Origin: Thermoanaerobaculia bacterium
Lineage (GTDB): Bacteria; Acidobacteriota; Thermoanaerobaculia; Multivoradales; J023
Length of the DNA: 64,000 nt
Assembly: GCA_028066595.1 (NCBI GenBank)
Contig: JALCBJ010000031.1
Location: 1 to 64,000, forward strand
Direction: 5' to 3'
Part shown: one piece after another, positions 8,302 to 19,000 of the stretch
Numbering within the stretch: position 1 is the stretch's first letter
Layout: each line of letters begins with the position of its first letter
Notes under the pieces: model-generated
Databases searched by the model: none
What the model was told of the DNA's origin: nothing
What the model saw: only the letters and a program-made list of their open reading frames with translations
Position numbers and translations under genes: made by a program

Positions 8302-11010
8302 CTACTCCGGTGATCGCCCTTCATCTCCGCACGAGGCCACGACGCTAGTGGCCGCGACCAGGTCCGGATGAGCCGTGGGAAACGCGTCCTTCAGGATCTG
8401 GAGCCCCTCCCTCGCCAGCCCTGTGGCCTCCTGTACCGAGCCTTGACGACACAGCGCATCCGCCAGCTGGACGAGGGTGCGGCCGAGGGAAGGATGAGTG
8501 GAGGGCAGCGACTCGCGCCGAGCCGCGAGGGCGTCGCGTAGCAGCGGCTCGGCTGCCTCGAGGCGATCGAGACGGAGGAGAAAGGCCCCGAGCTGATGGC
8601 GGCCGTAGGCGACGGACGGATGTTCCTCCGGATAAAGCCGAAGGCGCAGGTCCAGGGATCGCCGCAGGAAGTCCTCTGCGCCTACGAGGTCGCTTCGGTC
8701 GTCGAGCTGACGCCCCAGCGCGTCGAGGGAGATGGCGACCTCGCGGTGCTCGTCGCCCAGGTGCTGCTGCTTGAGCGCCAGGACATCTCGCTGCTCGGCC
8801 TCGGCGGCCTCACGATCGCCCTGAAGGTGACGAAGCAGTGCCAGATCACCGCGTGCCGCCAGCACGTCGAGGTGGCTGTCGCCCCAGGCGTTGCGCATGA
8901 TCTCCAGCGCCTGGCGCAGTCGGAGCTCGGCCTCGGCGTAGTCGCCGAGCTCGCGGAGTGGTCCGGCGATCAGCGACATCGTCCGCGCCGCGGAGGGATG
9001 ATCGTGGGGCAACACCCGTTCTTTGAGCTCCATCGTTTCCCGACCCCGGGACACTGCCGCTCGATAGTCGCCCTGCCGACTGGCGATCAGGGTCAGGTTG
9101 TGGAGACTCTGTGCGACCAGGTAGTCGTCACCGAGCTCGCGCCGCCGGATCTCCAGCACCTTCTCCAGTAGCTCCTCGGCTCGAGGGTAGTCCGCCAGCC
9201 GGATCAGCCCGAGGGCGAAGTTGTTCAGCACCTGCGCCGTTTCCAGGGACTCGGCACCGAAGACCTCGCGGCGCACCTCGAGGGCTTGCTCGTAGTGCGG
9301 CATGGCTTCTTCGGTGCGTCCCAGAACCCGCAGATTGTCGGCCAGGTCGAGGTGACTGGTGGCGGTGTCCGGGTGGCCGGTCGCAAGGTGCTCCTGGCGG
9401 CGGTCCAGGGCTCCGGCGAAGAGTGAGTCGGCTTCCGGGAACAGCCCGCGATTGTGGTACACGCGGCCGAGGGTGCTCATGAGGTGAGCCTGTGTCAGGG
9501 GCTGGTCGGCCAGGTCGTCGTGGATTCGCTCGACGCCCTTGGCGAGAAGCTCGCGAGCCGTGAGCTGGTCGCGGGTCAGGGTCGGATCGGAGGCGTCGAA
9601 GAGCTCGACGAGGAAGTCGACGACTTCCGCTGACGCTCGCGCTTCGAGATTGGCTCGCTCCGCTTCCCGGTTGGCTCGTTCTGCTTCCCTGCTGGCCCGC
9701 TTCGCCTCGCGGGCCTGACCGATGAGACCGAGGCCCAGGGCCAGGACCACGGACGCGGCGGCGACGACCGCGACGCGGTTGCGGCGCAGAAATCGGGCGG
9801 CTCGATAGCGCCAGCCACCACGTCGCGCTTCGACCGGAAGGCCTTCCAAGTGGCGTTCGATGTCGGCCGACAAGCGCTCGACGGACGCGTAGCGCTCGCC
9901 GGGCTCCTTGCGCAACGCCTTGCGAACGATGTGGTCCAGGTCTCCCGCGAGCTGCCGCTGCAGGCGCCCCGGCTCCGTGGCACGGGATTCGGCGAGTGCC
10001 ATGGCTCGGGAACGGTCCTCGGTCTGCAGGCGTGCGACCGTCATGCTGGGGCGCTCGGCTGGGACCTCGCAGATCGTCCTGCGGAGCTCTTCACCTCCGG
10101 TCTTGGGCAGTGGATACGGCCGATCTCCGGTCAACAACCGGTGCAGGAGGAGGCCTGCCGCGTACACATCGACCGCCGTGGTAATCGGCTCATCGCGGAT
10201 CTGCTCCGGGCTGGCGTACTCCGGCGTCAAGGGCCGCTGTCCGAGCACGGTCAAGGCAGTGCTCTGAGCTTGCTCTTCGTCTTCCAGCAACTTGGAGATG
10301 CCGAAGTCGAGGAGCTTGGGCTGTCCATCCGGAGCTACCAGGATGTTCGACGGCTTGAGATCACGATGGACCACGAGGTTTCGATGCACTGCATGGACGC
10401 CAGCACAGACCTCGCGGAACAGGCGGAGGCGTTCGGAGATCGAAAGGCGATGACGGTCGCAATAGCGATCGATCGGTTCACCGTCGACGAATTCCATGAC
10501 CAGGTAGGGGATACCTGCCGGCGTCGTACCGCCGTCCAGCAGCCGTGCGACGGCCGGGTGCTCGATGCGAGCCAGGAGTTGGCGCTCACGCTCGAACCTA
10601 CAGGACGCCTGGGGTGCCAGCAGGCCCTGCTTGACCACCTTGATCGCCACTCGCTGCTCATAGGTTCCGTCGGCGCGTTCGCCGAGAAACACCGTTCCCA
10701 TGCCGCCCTCTCCGAGCACCTCGAGAACTCGGTAAGGACCTACATGCTCCGGCCTCTCGGGTGGGGCGTCGAACGATCCGGGCTCGGAGCCCGACTCGGG
10801 ATCCAATTCATCCTCCACAGCCCTCCGGACGATTCCTTCGAGGCGGCTCTCTGCCGAGCTTTCGGCAGCCAGAAGGTGCTCGACGCTTCGCCGGAGGGAT
10901 TCGTCGTCTCCACACTCACGAGCCAGCCAGTGCGAGCGCTCGTCCGCGGGCAGCTCGACGCATTGAAAGAAGAGCTCTTCGATCCGTCGCCAGTCTTTCC
11001 TAGCGCTCAT
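8302..11010 (-). CDS. Ser/Thr protein kinase with TPR tail
   Basis: A protein of about 902 residues. The start at 11010 has GAGAGG upstream; a GTG 15 bases earlier is the alternative. Residues 1-90 are the short helical lead-in common in acidobacterial kinases. The kinase domain (about 92-395) has the G-loop GEGGMGTVFLG (100-110), catalytic Lys124 in VAIKVVK, HRDLKPSN (215-222) and DFG (235-237), so it should be active. A single membrane helix follows at about 412-431, then a charged coiled stretch of REAERAN repeats (437-460). TPR units occupy the rest, for example HYNRGLFPEADSLFAGALD and LRVLGRTEEAMPHYEQALE. The kinase thus faces the cytoplasm with a TPR sensor or scaffold across the membrane. 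It is divergent from the ECF sigma factor at 11144, a pairing that suggests a joint regulatory unit. Confidence 0.9.
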   Translation of the reverse strand: MSARKDWRRIEELFFQCVELPADERSHWLARECGDDESLRRSVEHLLAAESSAESRLEGIVRRAVEDELDPESGSEPGSFDAPPERPEHVGPYRVLEVLGEGGMGTVFLGERADGTYEQRVAIKVVKQGLLAPQASCRFERERQLLARIEHPAVARLLDGGTTPAGIPYLVMEFVDGEPIDRYCDRHRLSISERLRLFREVCAGVHAVHRNLVVHRDLKPSNILVAPDGQPKLLDFGISKLLEDEEQAQSTALTVLGQRPLTPEYASPEQIRDEPITTAVDVYAAGLLLHRLLTGDRPYPLPKTGGEELRRTICEVPAERPSMTVARLQTEDRSRAMALAESRATEPGRLQRQLAGDLDHIVRKALRKEPGERYASVERLSADIERHLEGLPVEARRGGWRYRAARFLRRNRVAVVAAASVVLALGLGLIGQAREAKRASREAERANREAERANLEARASAEVVDFLVELFDASDPTLTRDQLTARELLAKGVERIHDDLADQPLTQAHLMSTLGRVYHNRGLFPEADSLFAGALDRRQEHLATGHPDTATSHLDLADNLRVLGRTEEAMPHYEQALEVRREVFGAESLETAQVLNNFALGLIRLADYPRAEELLEKVLEIRRRELGDDYLVAQSLHNLTLIASRQGDYRAAVSRGRETMELKERVLPHDHPSAARTMSLIAGPLRELGDYAEAELRLRQALEIMRNAWGDSHLDVLAARGDLALLRHLQGDREAAEAEQRDVLALKQQHLGDEHREVAISLDALGRQLDDRSDLVGAEDFLRRSLDLRLRLYPEEHPSVAYGRHQLGAFLLRLDRLEAAEPLLRDALAARRESLPSTHPSLGRTLVQLADALCRQGSVQEATGLAREGLQILKDAFPTAHPDLVAATSVVASCGDEGRSPE

Positions 11011-11143
11011 TCGGGCGCCTCTCACGCTATCGTCGTCTTGTATCCTGAGGTATTCCGCTCGCAGTGTACGCCACGCTTTCTAGCGGCGGCTTTCGATCTG
11101 CATGGAGCAGGCAAGGCGGAGCTCTTCTGACTCGGGACAATCG

Positions 11144-11719
11144 ATGGCGGCAAGAAACCAGGACCCTAGTCTGACGGTCACGGATCTCCTTCTGAGTTGG
11201 AGGGGCGGTGATCCGGCAGCGCTCGAGCTCCTGATTCCGAAGGTCTACGACGAGCTGCGGCGTATCGCCCGAGGGAAGCTGGTTGGGGAGAGGCAGGGAC
11301 AAACGCTCAGCGCCACCGACCTGGTCCACGAGGCGTTCCTGCGTCTCGTCGACGTGGACGTGTCCTGGACCGATCGGGTGCATTTTCTCGCCGTCGGAGC
11401 ACGGGTCATGCGGCGCATTCTGGTCGATCGCTGCCGAGCCAAGGCGCGGCAGAAGCGAGGTGGCAGGGCTCGACATGTATCGCTCGACGAGGTGCAGCCG
11501 GCGAGTCTCGATCCGTCGGCCGAGCTTCTGGAGCTCGATCACGGACTGCAGGAGCTGGCCGAGTTCGATGACAGAAAAGCGCGGGCCGTGGAGCTCGTCT
11601 ACTTCGGTGGACTGACCTACGACGAGCTGGCCGAGGCGCTGGGCGTCTCCCGCGCCACGGCCCATCGTGATCTCCGTCTGGGAAAGGCCTGGCTCCATGC
11701 ACGGCTCGGGCCTGCGTGA
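11144..11719 (+). CDS. ECF-type RNA polymerase sigma factor (TIGR02999-like)
   Basis: About 191 residues from the ATG at 11144; an in-frame ATG at 11102 would add 14 residues lacking family similarity. The sigma-2 region carries the family signature TDLLLSWRGGDPAALELLIPKVYDELRRIA and ATDLVHEAFLRLV, with VHFLAVGARVMRRILVDRCRAK completing region 2. Sigma-4 is at about 130-185, with GGLTYDELAEALGVSRATAHRDL as the helix-turn-helix. It has no anti-sigma factor beside it. TIGR02999 members frequently sit next to Ser/Thr kinases, as here with the divergent gene at 8302-11010, which suggests control by phosphorylation rather than by a membrane anti-sigma factor. It should direct a small regulon that is not evident here. 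Confidence 0.88.
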   Translation: MAARNQDPSLTVTDLLLSWRGGDPAALELLIPKVYDELRRIARGKLVGERQGQTLSATDLVHEAFLRLVDVDVSWTDRVHFLAVGARVMRRILVDRCRAKARQKRGGRARHVSLDEVQPASLDPSAELLELDHGLQELAEFDDRKARAVELVYFGGLTYDELAEALGVSRATAHRDLRLGKAWLHARLGPA

Positions 11720-11763
11720 TGGCCGGATCGGACGGCGCTCCCGCAGATCAGCCTGCGACCGTT

Positions 11764-14700
11764 TCAGTCCTGGACCGTTGTCGACCATGCGGTGGTATTG
11801 CCGGTTTCGAATCCATCCGCGAAGAGCAGACTCTGGTCGAGAGACAGCCGATCGAGGTAGGCGTCGAACATCGGGTCGGCGGGCTGGTCGGGCGTAACCA
11901 CCACGCTGCACAGCGCAGATAGCGTCGTGGGTGGTGGCTGCAGCTGGAAATGGAACCCCGACCAGGCGCCCGATAGATCCTGCAGCGTCGCGGACTCGGA
12001 ATCGCTGCCGTAGACCGGTCCCACGCAGCTGGCCAGGCCGTAGAACTCGCATTGTGCTCCGAGGGTGGCAGCGGTCGTGCCCAGCGTGTCGAGACGGGCT
12101 TCGAGAGCCAGGTCGAGACGAGGAGCCGGCGCGTCGAGCTCGACACATTGGGCGAGGGCGGCGCTCGCGGCGCTGGCCGAGAGGATCTGGACGGATCCCG
12201 AGAGCACGGATCCGTCGGCATCCTCCGATGTGCTGGGCAAGATGGCGTCCGGCGGCGTCGCGACCTCGATCCACGGCGCCAAGGTGACCGGGCAACGATC
12301 GAAGTGGCCGTTGGCGAAGAGGTTCCGCGGATCGACGCGGAACGTCCTGACGAAGGGATCGCCGCCGGTTCCGTCGCCGTCGCCATCGAGGGGTAGCGAG
12401 CCGAGGTCCTCTATGGATTCACAGACGATCAGGCGGGTCAGCCCGGTCGACAGCCGATCTTGGAACCGAAGTGTCAGGGTCGGCGTCGAAGGATCGAGGT
12501 CCGACGTCACGCTGGAAATCGCGTGTGCGACGTCGTCGCCGACAATGGCGCCACAGGACATAGTGGAGAAGTCGGCATCGGGTCCGGTACCGAGTACCAG
12601 ATAGCCGTCGATCTGATCGGCCCCCTCGACCGGCTCGTCGAAGACGACATCCAGGGCGGTGATCTCCGCACGCACGGTCACGCACTCGTCGACTGCCGGG
12701 CCTTCGACGCTGGTGACGCTCGACACCTGTGGTGCGATTCCGTCCGTGACCGCGTGCGGCTCCGTGGCTGTGCTGGTCAGGTAGTTGCCATCGCCGAGAT
12801 AGGCTGCTTCGAGGTCTCGCGTCCCGAGGTCCGTGGGAGTGAGCATGCAGCTGCCGACGCCCGCGGCGAGGGTCGCAGTGCACGACGCGCCCGCGCCATC
12901 GGTCACGTGGACGTCGCCGCCAGGAGCTCCACTGCCGGGAGCCACGACCGAGACTGCGACATCGACCTGGAACGACTGATGGATGATCGAAGGATCGGGC
13001 GTGTCGGCGGTGATGGCGGTCGTCGTGGAGGCGGGCGCGATGGAACGCGTCGTGGTCCGTGAGCTCGCCGCGAAGTGGCCATCGACGGAATAGGTCGCGG
13101 TCCACGTGTGGGTTCCGGCGACGGAGGGAATCAGCTCGCAGCTCGCGGTGCCGGCCGAGAGCGCACCGACACAGCTCGCACCCGCACCGTCGTCGATAGT
13201 GACCGATCCGGTCACAGGACCGACTCCCCCTGCGTTGAGTGGGGCCACATCGACGCCGACGAAGACCGGTTCGCCGACCACCGAGGAGCTCGGCGTGAAG
13301 GACGTGAAGGACGTTTGGGTAGGCACCTGCACCGTATGCGTCGCGGTATCGAAACTGGCGCAGAATCCACCGCCGCCGGGATAGGTGGCGGTCATCGTCC
13401 TCTCCCCGGGGGCGATACCCCAGGCGAGATCGCACGAGCCGTCCGCCACCGTGCCGGTACAGCTGGCGGCCGTACCGTCGCTGATCGTGACGCTTCCCGA
13501 TGGTGTGCCGGCGTTGGACGTGACGGAATAGGTGACTGTGACCGTCTCGCCAACCAGTGAGGGGTTTGGCTGGTGGGAAAGGATCTGGGTCGTGGTGAGA
13601 GCGGTGTTGGCCTGTCCGTCGTTGAGATAACGCGCCATCACCAGGTCTCGGTCGTTGTCCAATCCCCCAGCGACGACGAGTCGCTGGTCGGGCTGCAGAA
13701 TCGCCGCATAGATTCGTTCGTTGAAGCCGACTTGGGTCGTTGCAACACCCTGGTTTCCCCAGCTGTTGTCCAGGGCCCCACCGGTGGAGAAACGCATGAT
13801 GGCGATATGGAAACTGAATCCGTTGACCGGCCAACCGGTGACCAGAGGTTTGTCGTCGGCTTGCACCAGTACGCGTTCGACCACGTCTTGGCTGCCGAGG
13901 AAGCTCTGCTGCACCAGTCCGTCTCCGGAGAACGCCGGGTCGAGGCCGCCGCTCGTGTCGAGCCGCGCGAGGATTGGATCGCCGTTGCCCTGACCGAGAG
14001 CCAAGATCCGCCCCAAACTGTCGAAGTCGAGGTCGATCCCGAAGTCGTCGGCGTCGCTCAGGGTGAGATCGAGCAGGAGGACGCCGTCGCTGTCGAATGT
14101 CGTGTCGAGAGCGCCGGTGTCGGTCCAACGCGCCAGAATCGTGTTGCGGGGACCGAAGTTGGTGGCGTTGGGATAGTAGGTCGAACCGATGCCCACGATG
14201 CGGCCGGCACTATCGATCTTCATCGCGCGCAAGTCGTCGTCATTGGCGGTGCCGGGCGAGCTGGCGATGGAGATCCCGCCCGTGCCGAACGTCGCGTCGA
14301 GTGCTCCCGCGACCGTCAGCCGAGCGATCGCCATGTTGCGGTCGCTGGGGTTGAACACGAAGCCGTTGGCGTCGGTCCAGCCTCCGACGACAGGCCGTTT
14401 GGTCGTATCCACGGCCACCAATCCTCCTTGATCGGTGCCCGCGCTGGCCGTCGCGGCGGTCCAGTCGAAGCTGGTCCATCCGTCGCCGCCGCCGAAGCTC
14501 GAGTCGACCGCCCCTTCGGACGTGAACCGGGCCACGAAGGCCTCGCTGTCGCCGCTGACGGTGATCGATCCGGAGACCACGAGACGGTCCAGGCCGTCGA
14601 TCGCCAGTCCGCCGGCGAACGCGAGGCCGGCGAAAGAATGGACGATCGTGCCACCGGTTCCGAACGTCGGATCGAGATCACCGTTCGCCAGAAAGCGAGA

Positions 14701-14937
14701 AAGCCGGATCTCGTCCGACCCGCTTCCCAGAGTGACGATGCCGCCGTCGCTCTGAAGCTGGGCGTCGAAGGCGGCCTCTATCGAGCCCAGATCGGAGGTC
14801 GCGATGCCACCGATGGCGAAGCTGCAGTCGAGGTCGCCTGCTGCAGCCTGCAGCTGCGAAGCAACGGCCACCTGGAAGATCAGGGCGGCCACGTAGAAAA
14901 GGGGGCGAGTGACACGGACACGAGATCGAGCGGACAT
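11764..14937 (-). CDS. Exported delta-60 / Ig-like repeat protein
   Basis: A 1057-residue protein with an N-terminal signal peptide (hydrophobic core LFYVAALIFQVAVAS). Residues about 30-440 are delta-60-type repeats, each with a D-x-T/S-F-G-x-x-G turn such as DPTFGTGG, DSSFGGGDG and DATFGTGG, and strands of the form VVGGWTDANG; these probably form a beta-propeller or solenoid. Three bacterial Ig-like (Big_5-type) modules follow at about 450-740, each with paired Cys and a SVTISDG motif. The C-terminal third is unrecognised and ends in LLFADGFETGNTTAWS, a tail also found in fragments at 28020 and 29346. It is probably a surface or secreted structural protein. It is transcribed convergently with the sigma factor gene, 44 bp apart. 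Confidence 0.82.
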   Translation of the reverse strand: MSARSRVRVTRPLFYVAALIFQVAVASQLQAAAGDLDCSFAIGGIATSDLGSIEAAFDAQLQSDGGIVTLGSGSDEIRLSRFLANGDLDPTFGTGGTIVHSFAGLAFAGGLAIDGLDRLVVSGSITVSGDSEAFVARFTSEGAVDSSFGGGDGWTSFDWTAATASAGTDQGGLVAVDTTKRPVVGGWTDANGFVFNPSDRNMAIARLTVAGALDATFGTGGISIASSPGTANDDDLRAMKIDSAGRIVGIGSTYYPNATNFGPRNTILARWTDTGALDTTFDSDGVLLLDLTLSDADDFGIDLDFDSLGRILALGQGNGDPILARLDTSGGLDPAFSGDGLVQQSFLGSQDVVERVLVQADDKPLVTGWPVNGFSFHIAIMRFSTGGALDNSWGNQGVATTQVGFNERIYAAILQPDQRLVVAGGLDNDRDLVMARYLNDGQANTALTTTQILSHQPNPSLVGETVTVTYSVTSNAGTPSGSVTISDGTAASCTGTVADGSCDLAWGIAPGERTMTATYPGGGGFCASFDTATHTVQVPTQTSFTSFTPSSSVVGEPVFVGVDVAPLNAGGVGPVTGSVTIDDGAGASCVGALSAGTASCELIPSVAGTHTWTATYSVDGHFAASSRTTTRSIAPASTTTAITADTPDPSIIHQSFQVDVAVSVVAPGSGAPGGDVHVTDGAGASCTATLAAGVGSCMLTPTDLGTRDLEAAYLGDGNYLTSTATEPHAVTDGIAPQVSSVTSVEGPAVDECVTVRAEITALDVVFDEPVEGADQIDGYLVLGTGPDADFSTMSCGAIVGDDVAHAISSVTSDLDPSTPTLTLRFQDRLSTGLTRLIVCESIEDLGSLPLDGDGDGTGGDPFVRTFRVDPRNLFANGHFDRCPVTLAPWIEVATPPDAILPSTSEDADGSVLSGSVQILSASAASAALAQCVELDAPAPRLDLALEARLDTLGTTAATLGAQCEFYGLASCVGPVYGSDSESATLQDLSGAWSGFHFQLQPPPTTLSALCSVVVTPDQPADPMFDAYLDRLSLDQSLLFADGFETGNTTAWSTTVQD

Positions 14938-15115
14938 GGCAGGTACTCCGGTTGGTCGAAGGAAACGAGGCGTGCTCGTGCCCTAAGCGACGAAACCTGC
15001 GCGGGAGTCTCATGCCATCGAAGAAAGTCGATCGGGCCGCCGATCACCCGGGAGGAGCCTTGCTGCACGGTCTGGGAAGCCGCCGGTGCCGCAAGCTGCC
15101 GATCCCTTGCCGCCG

Positions 15116-15757
15116 CTACTCTGCTGAGTCCTCCTCCGCTCGATCGTAGACCCGGCGGATCTCTACCCGGTTCCGCTCGTCAGGCCCGATCTCCTGCGTT
15201 ATGAACAGGCGCTGTCCGTCGGCCGCCAGCTCCCAGATCTCGCGGCGTGCCGACTCGCCGTCCCCGAGCAGCACTTCGAGGCGGCCCGCCTCGTCCCACG
15301 AAGCCGTCGCCTGGATCTCGCCGCGTGGTGTCTGGCGTGTGAACCTCGTGCCGTTGGTACGTGTCAGCTGCTCCACCGACGGACCCTCGCCGTGACGGAG
15401 GACGATCAGGGGCTCGTCGTGGGAAATCTGAATCTCACTCGGGGGAGCCTGCATGGTACGGCGCGGTCCACCCTCGCCACCCCGACCACTGCGCCGTCCA
15501 CCACCGACTCCTCTACTACCGCCCCCGCGGCTCCGCCCGCGCTGGTTCCTGAACAGCTCGCGCATCTTCCCGCGCACGTCGTCGCTGGCCTTTTCGTTCA
15601 ACACCCAGTCTCCGGAAAAGTCGGGAAGGCCCTCGATCGCGACGGGGTCGGACGGCGTGTCGGCCGCTTCGTCGGCGAGGACCGTCGAGACGGTTACCAG
15701 CGAGGCGAACACCAGTGTCGCGCTGGTGAGAAAAAGTGTGGGGTCGAGTCGGAGCAT
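15116..15757 (-). CDS. Small exported protein of unknown function
   Basis: About 213 residues from the ATG at 15757, chosen because GGAGG lies 5 bases upstream; in-frame starts further up are less well placed. A signal peptide (LTSATLVFASLVTVSTVLA) is followed by LPDFSGDWVLNEKASDDVRGKM. A low-complexity Arg/Gly-rich stretch (RGRSRGGGSRG and neighbours, about 70-98) comes next, then a beta-rich domain (EIQISHDEPLIVLRHGEG, TPRGEIQATASWDEAGRLEV, RLFITQEIG). The W-L-N-x-x-S opening and these strands resemble uncharacterised exported proteins often seen in Acidobacteriota, possibly lipocalin-like. The RGG-like linker is unusual and may bind nucleic acid or polyanions. The 304 bp between it and the RND gene at 16062 hold no gene I can support. 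Confidence 0.65.
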   Translation of the reverse strand: MLRLDPTLFLTSATLVFASLVTVSTVLADEAADTPSDPVAIEGLPDFSGDWVLNEKASDDVRGKMRELFRNQRGRSRGGGSRGVGGGRRSGRGGEGGPRRTMQAPPSEIQISHDEPLIVLRHGEGPSVEQLTRTNGTRFTRQTPRGEIQATASWDEAGRLEVLLGDGESARREIWELAADGQRLFITQEIGPDERNRVEIRRVYDRAEEDSAE

Positions 15758-16061
15758 CGTGGCCTCCATAGGTCGTTGGAGGCACAGCGTAGGCCCGCCC
15801 ACGCGGCGAGACTTCATCGCGATGTGAAATCGCTGTAAGAGATGTCAGAGCTCCGAAGGCAGTCCCAGCTTGCGATGGTCCTCAAGGTGGCGCGGGCCCT
15901 CGGGCTTCGGCTTCTCGCGGAAGCTGCCGGACGGGAGGCGTCGAATCGTCTGCGGCGAAGACGCCAAGGCGGAAGTGGAAGTCGCGATACCAGCTACACC
16001 GGAGACAGACGATGCAAAGCTCTGCCGAACCTACGGACTGTCCGCCGCTGTTATCCGAGCT

Positions 16062-19000
16062 CTACCCCACGGCAGGTTCCGCTAGCTCTGGCGAGCCTGC
16101 CTTTACTGTTCCACGACCCGGCGTCGACTTGCGCCAGAGTGTGCGCAGCCAGTTGGAGAGGTTCTCGATCAGGAGATTCACGTAGGGCAGCACCAGGAGC
16201 GTCAACACCGCAGACGAGATCAGGCCGCCCATCACGGTAATCGCCAGTGGATAGTAGAGAAGGCCGGAGACGTTGGAGCCGCCGATGGCCAGGGGGATGA
16301 GGCCGGTGATGGTGGTGGAGGCGGTCATGAGCACGGCTCGCATGCGATCGCGGCCCGCCTGGACGTGGGCGGCGTGACGTTCCATGCCGTCCGCGCGCAG
16401 TTGGTTCGTATGATCCAGCAAGACGATGCCGTTGTTGACGACGATTCCCATCAGGATCAGAAGTCCGATCTGACCCATGAGGTTGAAGCTCGTACCGGTG
16501 AGGAACAGTAGCCAGCCGACACCGGGGAGGGCGAAGAAGAGCGTCGAAACGAGGATGGCGAAAGGCTGGGTCAACGACTCGAAGAGGGATGCCATCACCA
16601 GATAGACCATGGCGATGGCGAACAGGAAGTTGATCAGCATCTGCTGACCCTGGGTGTCTTGCTCCAGGATGCGCGCATTCCACGACCAGGTGTAGCCGGT
16701 GGGAAAGGCGAAGCTGTTCATCATCTCTTCGACCTTCTTGCGCGTGGGCGCCCAATCCTCACCGTCGTAGGTGGCGCGTACCGTGGCACGGACCTGACGG
16801 TTCTCGCGCTCGATGGACTCGGGCCGGTCGACCACGGAGAAGGTGGCGATGTCGCCGAGAAGCACGGGCTTGCCGTCGATGTCGCGGAACTGAATCTCCT
16901 TGAGGTCCGCCAGGTTCGTCCGGTCTTCCATGCGCAGTGCAAGGGACGTCTCCACTTCGCGCCGGCCATCGTTGAAGCGTGGCAGGCGGATGCCGCCGAG
17001 GACGAAACCGAAAGTCTCCGACATGTCGTTGGCCGTCAAGCCGAGGCGCGCTGCCTTCTCGCGGTCCAGCTGCACCTCGATCTCCTGGCGGGTGCGGCCC
17101 AGGGAGGTGTTCACGTCGTGGATACCCTCCATGGATTCCAGACGGCGCTTGGCCTCGTCTGCCAGACGGCCGATCTGCGAGGAGTCCTGACCGAAGATAT
17201 TGAAGGCGAACGACGTCGAGCCCGACGATTCGTCTTCGTTGTCGTCGAATTCGACCTCGACGCCCGGCATCTCCGGCAAGACTTCGCGGATCTGGGAGCG
17301 GAGCTCCTTCACCTGGTCATCCGACAACGACTGGTCGGCCAGAGTCAGAATCGTCCCGGCTTCGTTCGAAGCGAAGTAGCTGTAGACGGACTCGACTCCG
17401 AAATCTTCGAGATGCGGCCGGAGGGCTGCCTCCACGGCGTTGACGTAGTCCTCGGCTTCGCTCTTGTAGACGAAGTCGATGAAGTCGTAGTCGAGCTCGA
17501 TCCGTTCGTTCACCGTGGCCGAGAACTGCTCCATCTTCACCTTGCCGAGGGCGAAGGGAGCGAAGCCGACGGGTAGCGCGACGAAGACGATGATGGCGGC
17601 TGTGGCCCACTTGCGTCGCAAGGTCCAGGACAGGATGCGGCCGTAGCGCTCCTCCAACCAGTCGAAAAGTCTGAGGCTCTGGGTCTTACCGGCCGGCAGA
17701 AACTTGCCCGCCATCAGCGGGATCAGTGTCAGCGACGAGAACAACGAGCACACCAGCGCCAGGGCGATGGCCAGACCAACCTCGCCCAACCAGGTGGTCA
17801 GCTGCGATTTGGAACCGACGATCAGGGGAAGGAAGACAATCAGCGAGGTGAGGGTCGACGCCACCACCGCCATGACCACGCTGCCGGCACCCTCCAGTGC
17901 CGCCAGCTTCGGTTCGGGTTGCTCACGCTTCCGTCGATCGATGGCCTCCAACACTACGATGGCGTTGTCCACGAGCATGCCCACGCCCAGCATGAGCCCC
18001 ATCATCGACAGTACGTTCAGCGTCTTCCCGAGGAAGAACAGTACGCCGCAGGTAGCGATGACGGAGAAGGGAATCGACAGCGAGACGATCAACGTCGAGC
18101 CCAGCCGGCGCAGGAAGAAGTAGAGGACGATCACCGCCAGCAGCGCACCCATCATGCCGGCGCGGCTGAGGCCGTTGATGGAGTTGGTGATCTCGTCGGC
18201 CTGGTTCTCCCACATGAACAGACTGATGCCCTGGAGCAAAGGGTCTTCGGCGATCTCGCCGTGGATGGTGTCGAGCACATGGTTCACCACGTCGACCGTG
18301 TTGCCCGTCGACTCTTTGAACACCTGGAGCGCCACGGCGTCACTACCGTTCAGATGGCGGCCGTAGCGGATCGGCGGTTCCTCGTAGGAGATATCGGCGA
18401 TGTCGCGTAATCGCAACCCGCGCTCGTCGATCACCAGGTTGGCCAGCTCGTCCACCGAGCCGAAGTTGCCGAGACTGCGTGCCGCGTAGCGCTTGCCGCC
18501 GTCTTCGATGCGGCCGAGCACCATATTCGATCCCGAACCCAGGAGCTGCCCGATCAGCCGTTCGATCTCGACGTTGTGCTCTTTGACGTCGTCGAGCCGC
18601 AGGTCGATGAAGATTTCCTTCGGCTCGACACCGTCCAGCGTCACACGGCCGACCCCCGGGATGCGGCGCAGTCGGTTCAACACGCGCGCTTCGAGCAGGT
18701 CGTAGTTCTCCGACAGGTCGACGCCTTCGGCGGAGATACGGCCCTGCACGACGGGAATATCGTTCGTATTGAACGAGAAGATCACGATCTCACCGATGTC
18801 CTCGGGCAACTCGGCCTTGACCTGGTCCATCTTCTCGGACACCTGCATACGCACGATGTCCAGCTCTTGGCCCCAACCGAACTCCAGGAAGAAGCGCGTG
18901 CTGTCGGGCTGCGAAGTGGACCGCATCCGCTCGATGCCCGACAACGTGCCCAGCACCTCTTCCACCGGTTTGGTGATCTCCCGCTCCACCTGGACCGGAT

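Noticed and set aside
9850-11130. 426-codon plus-strand open frame
   Set aside because: Antisense to the kinase catalytic domain, whose motifs are unmistakable on the minus strand.
13573-15204. 543-codon plus-strand open frame
   Set aside because: Antisense to the delta-60/Ig-like gene and its signal peptide; no family resemblance or ribosome site.
15758-16061. Possible small minus-strand gene ending KPKPEGPRHLEDHRK with stop near 15844
   Set aside because: About 60 open codons, but no normal start codon, ribosome site or recognisable family; left as non-coding.
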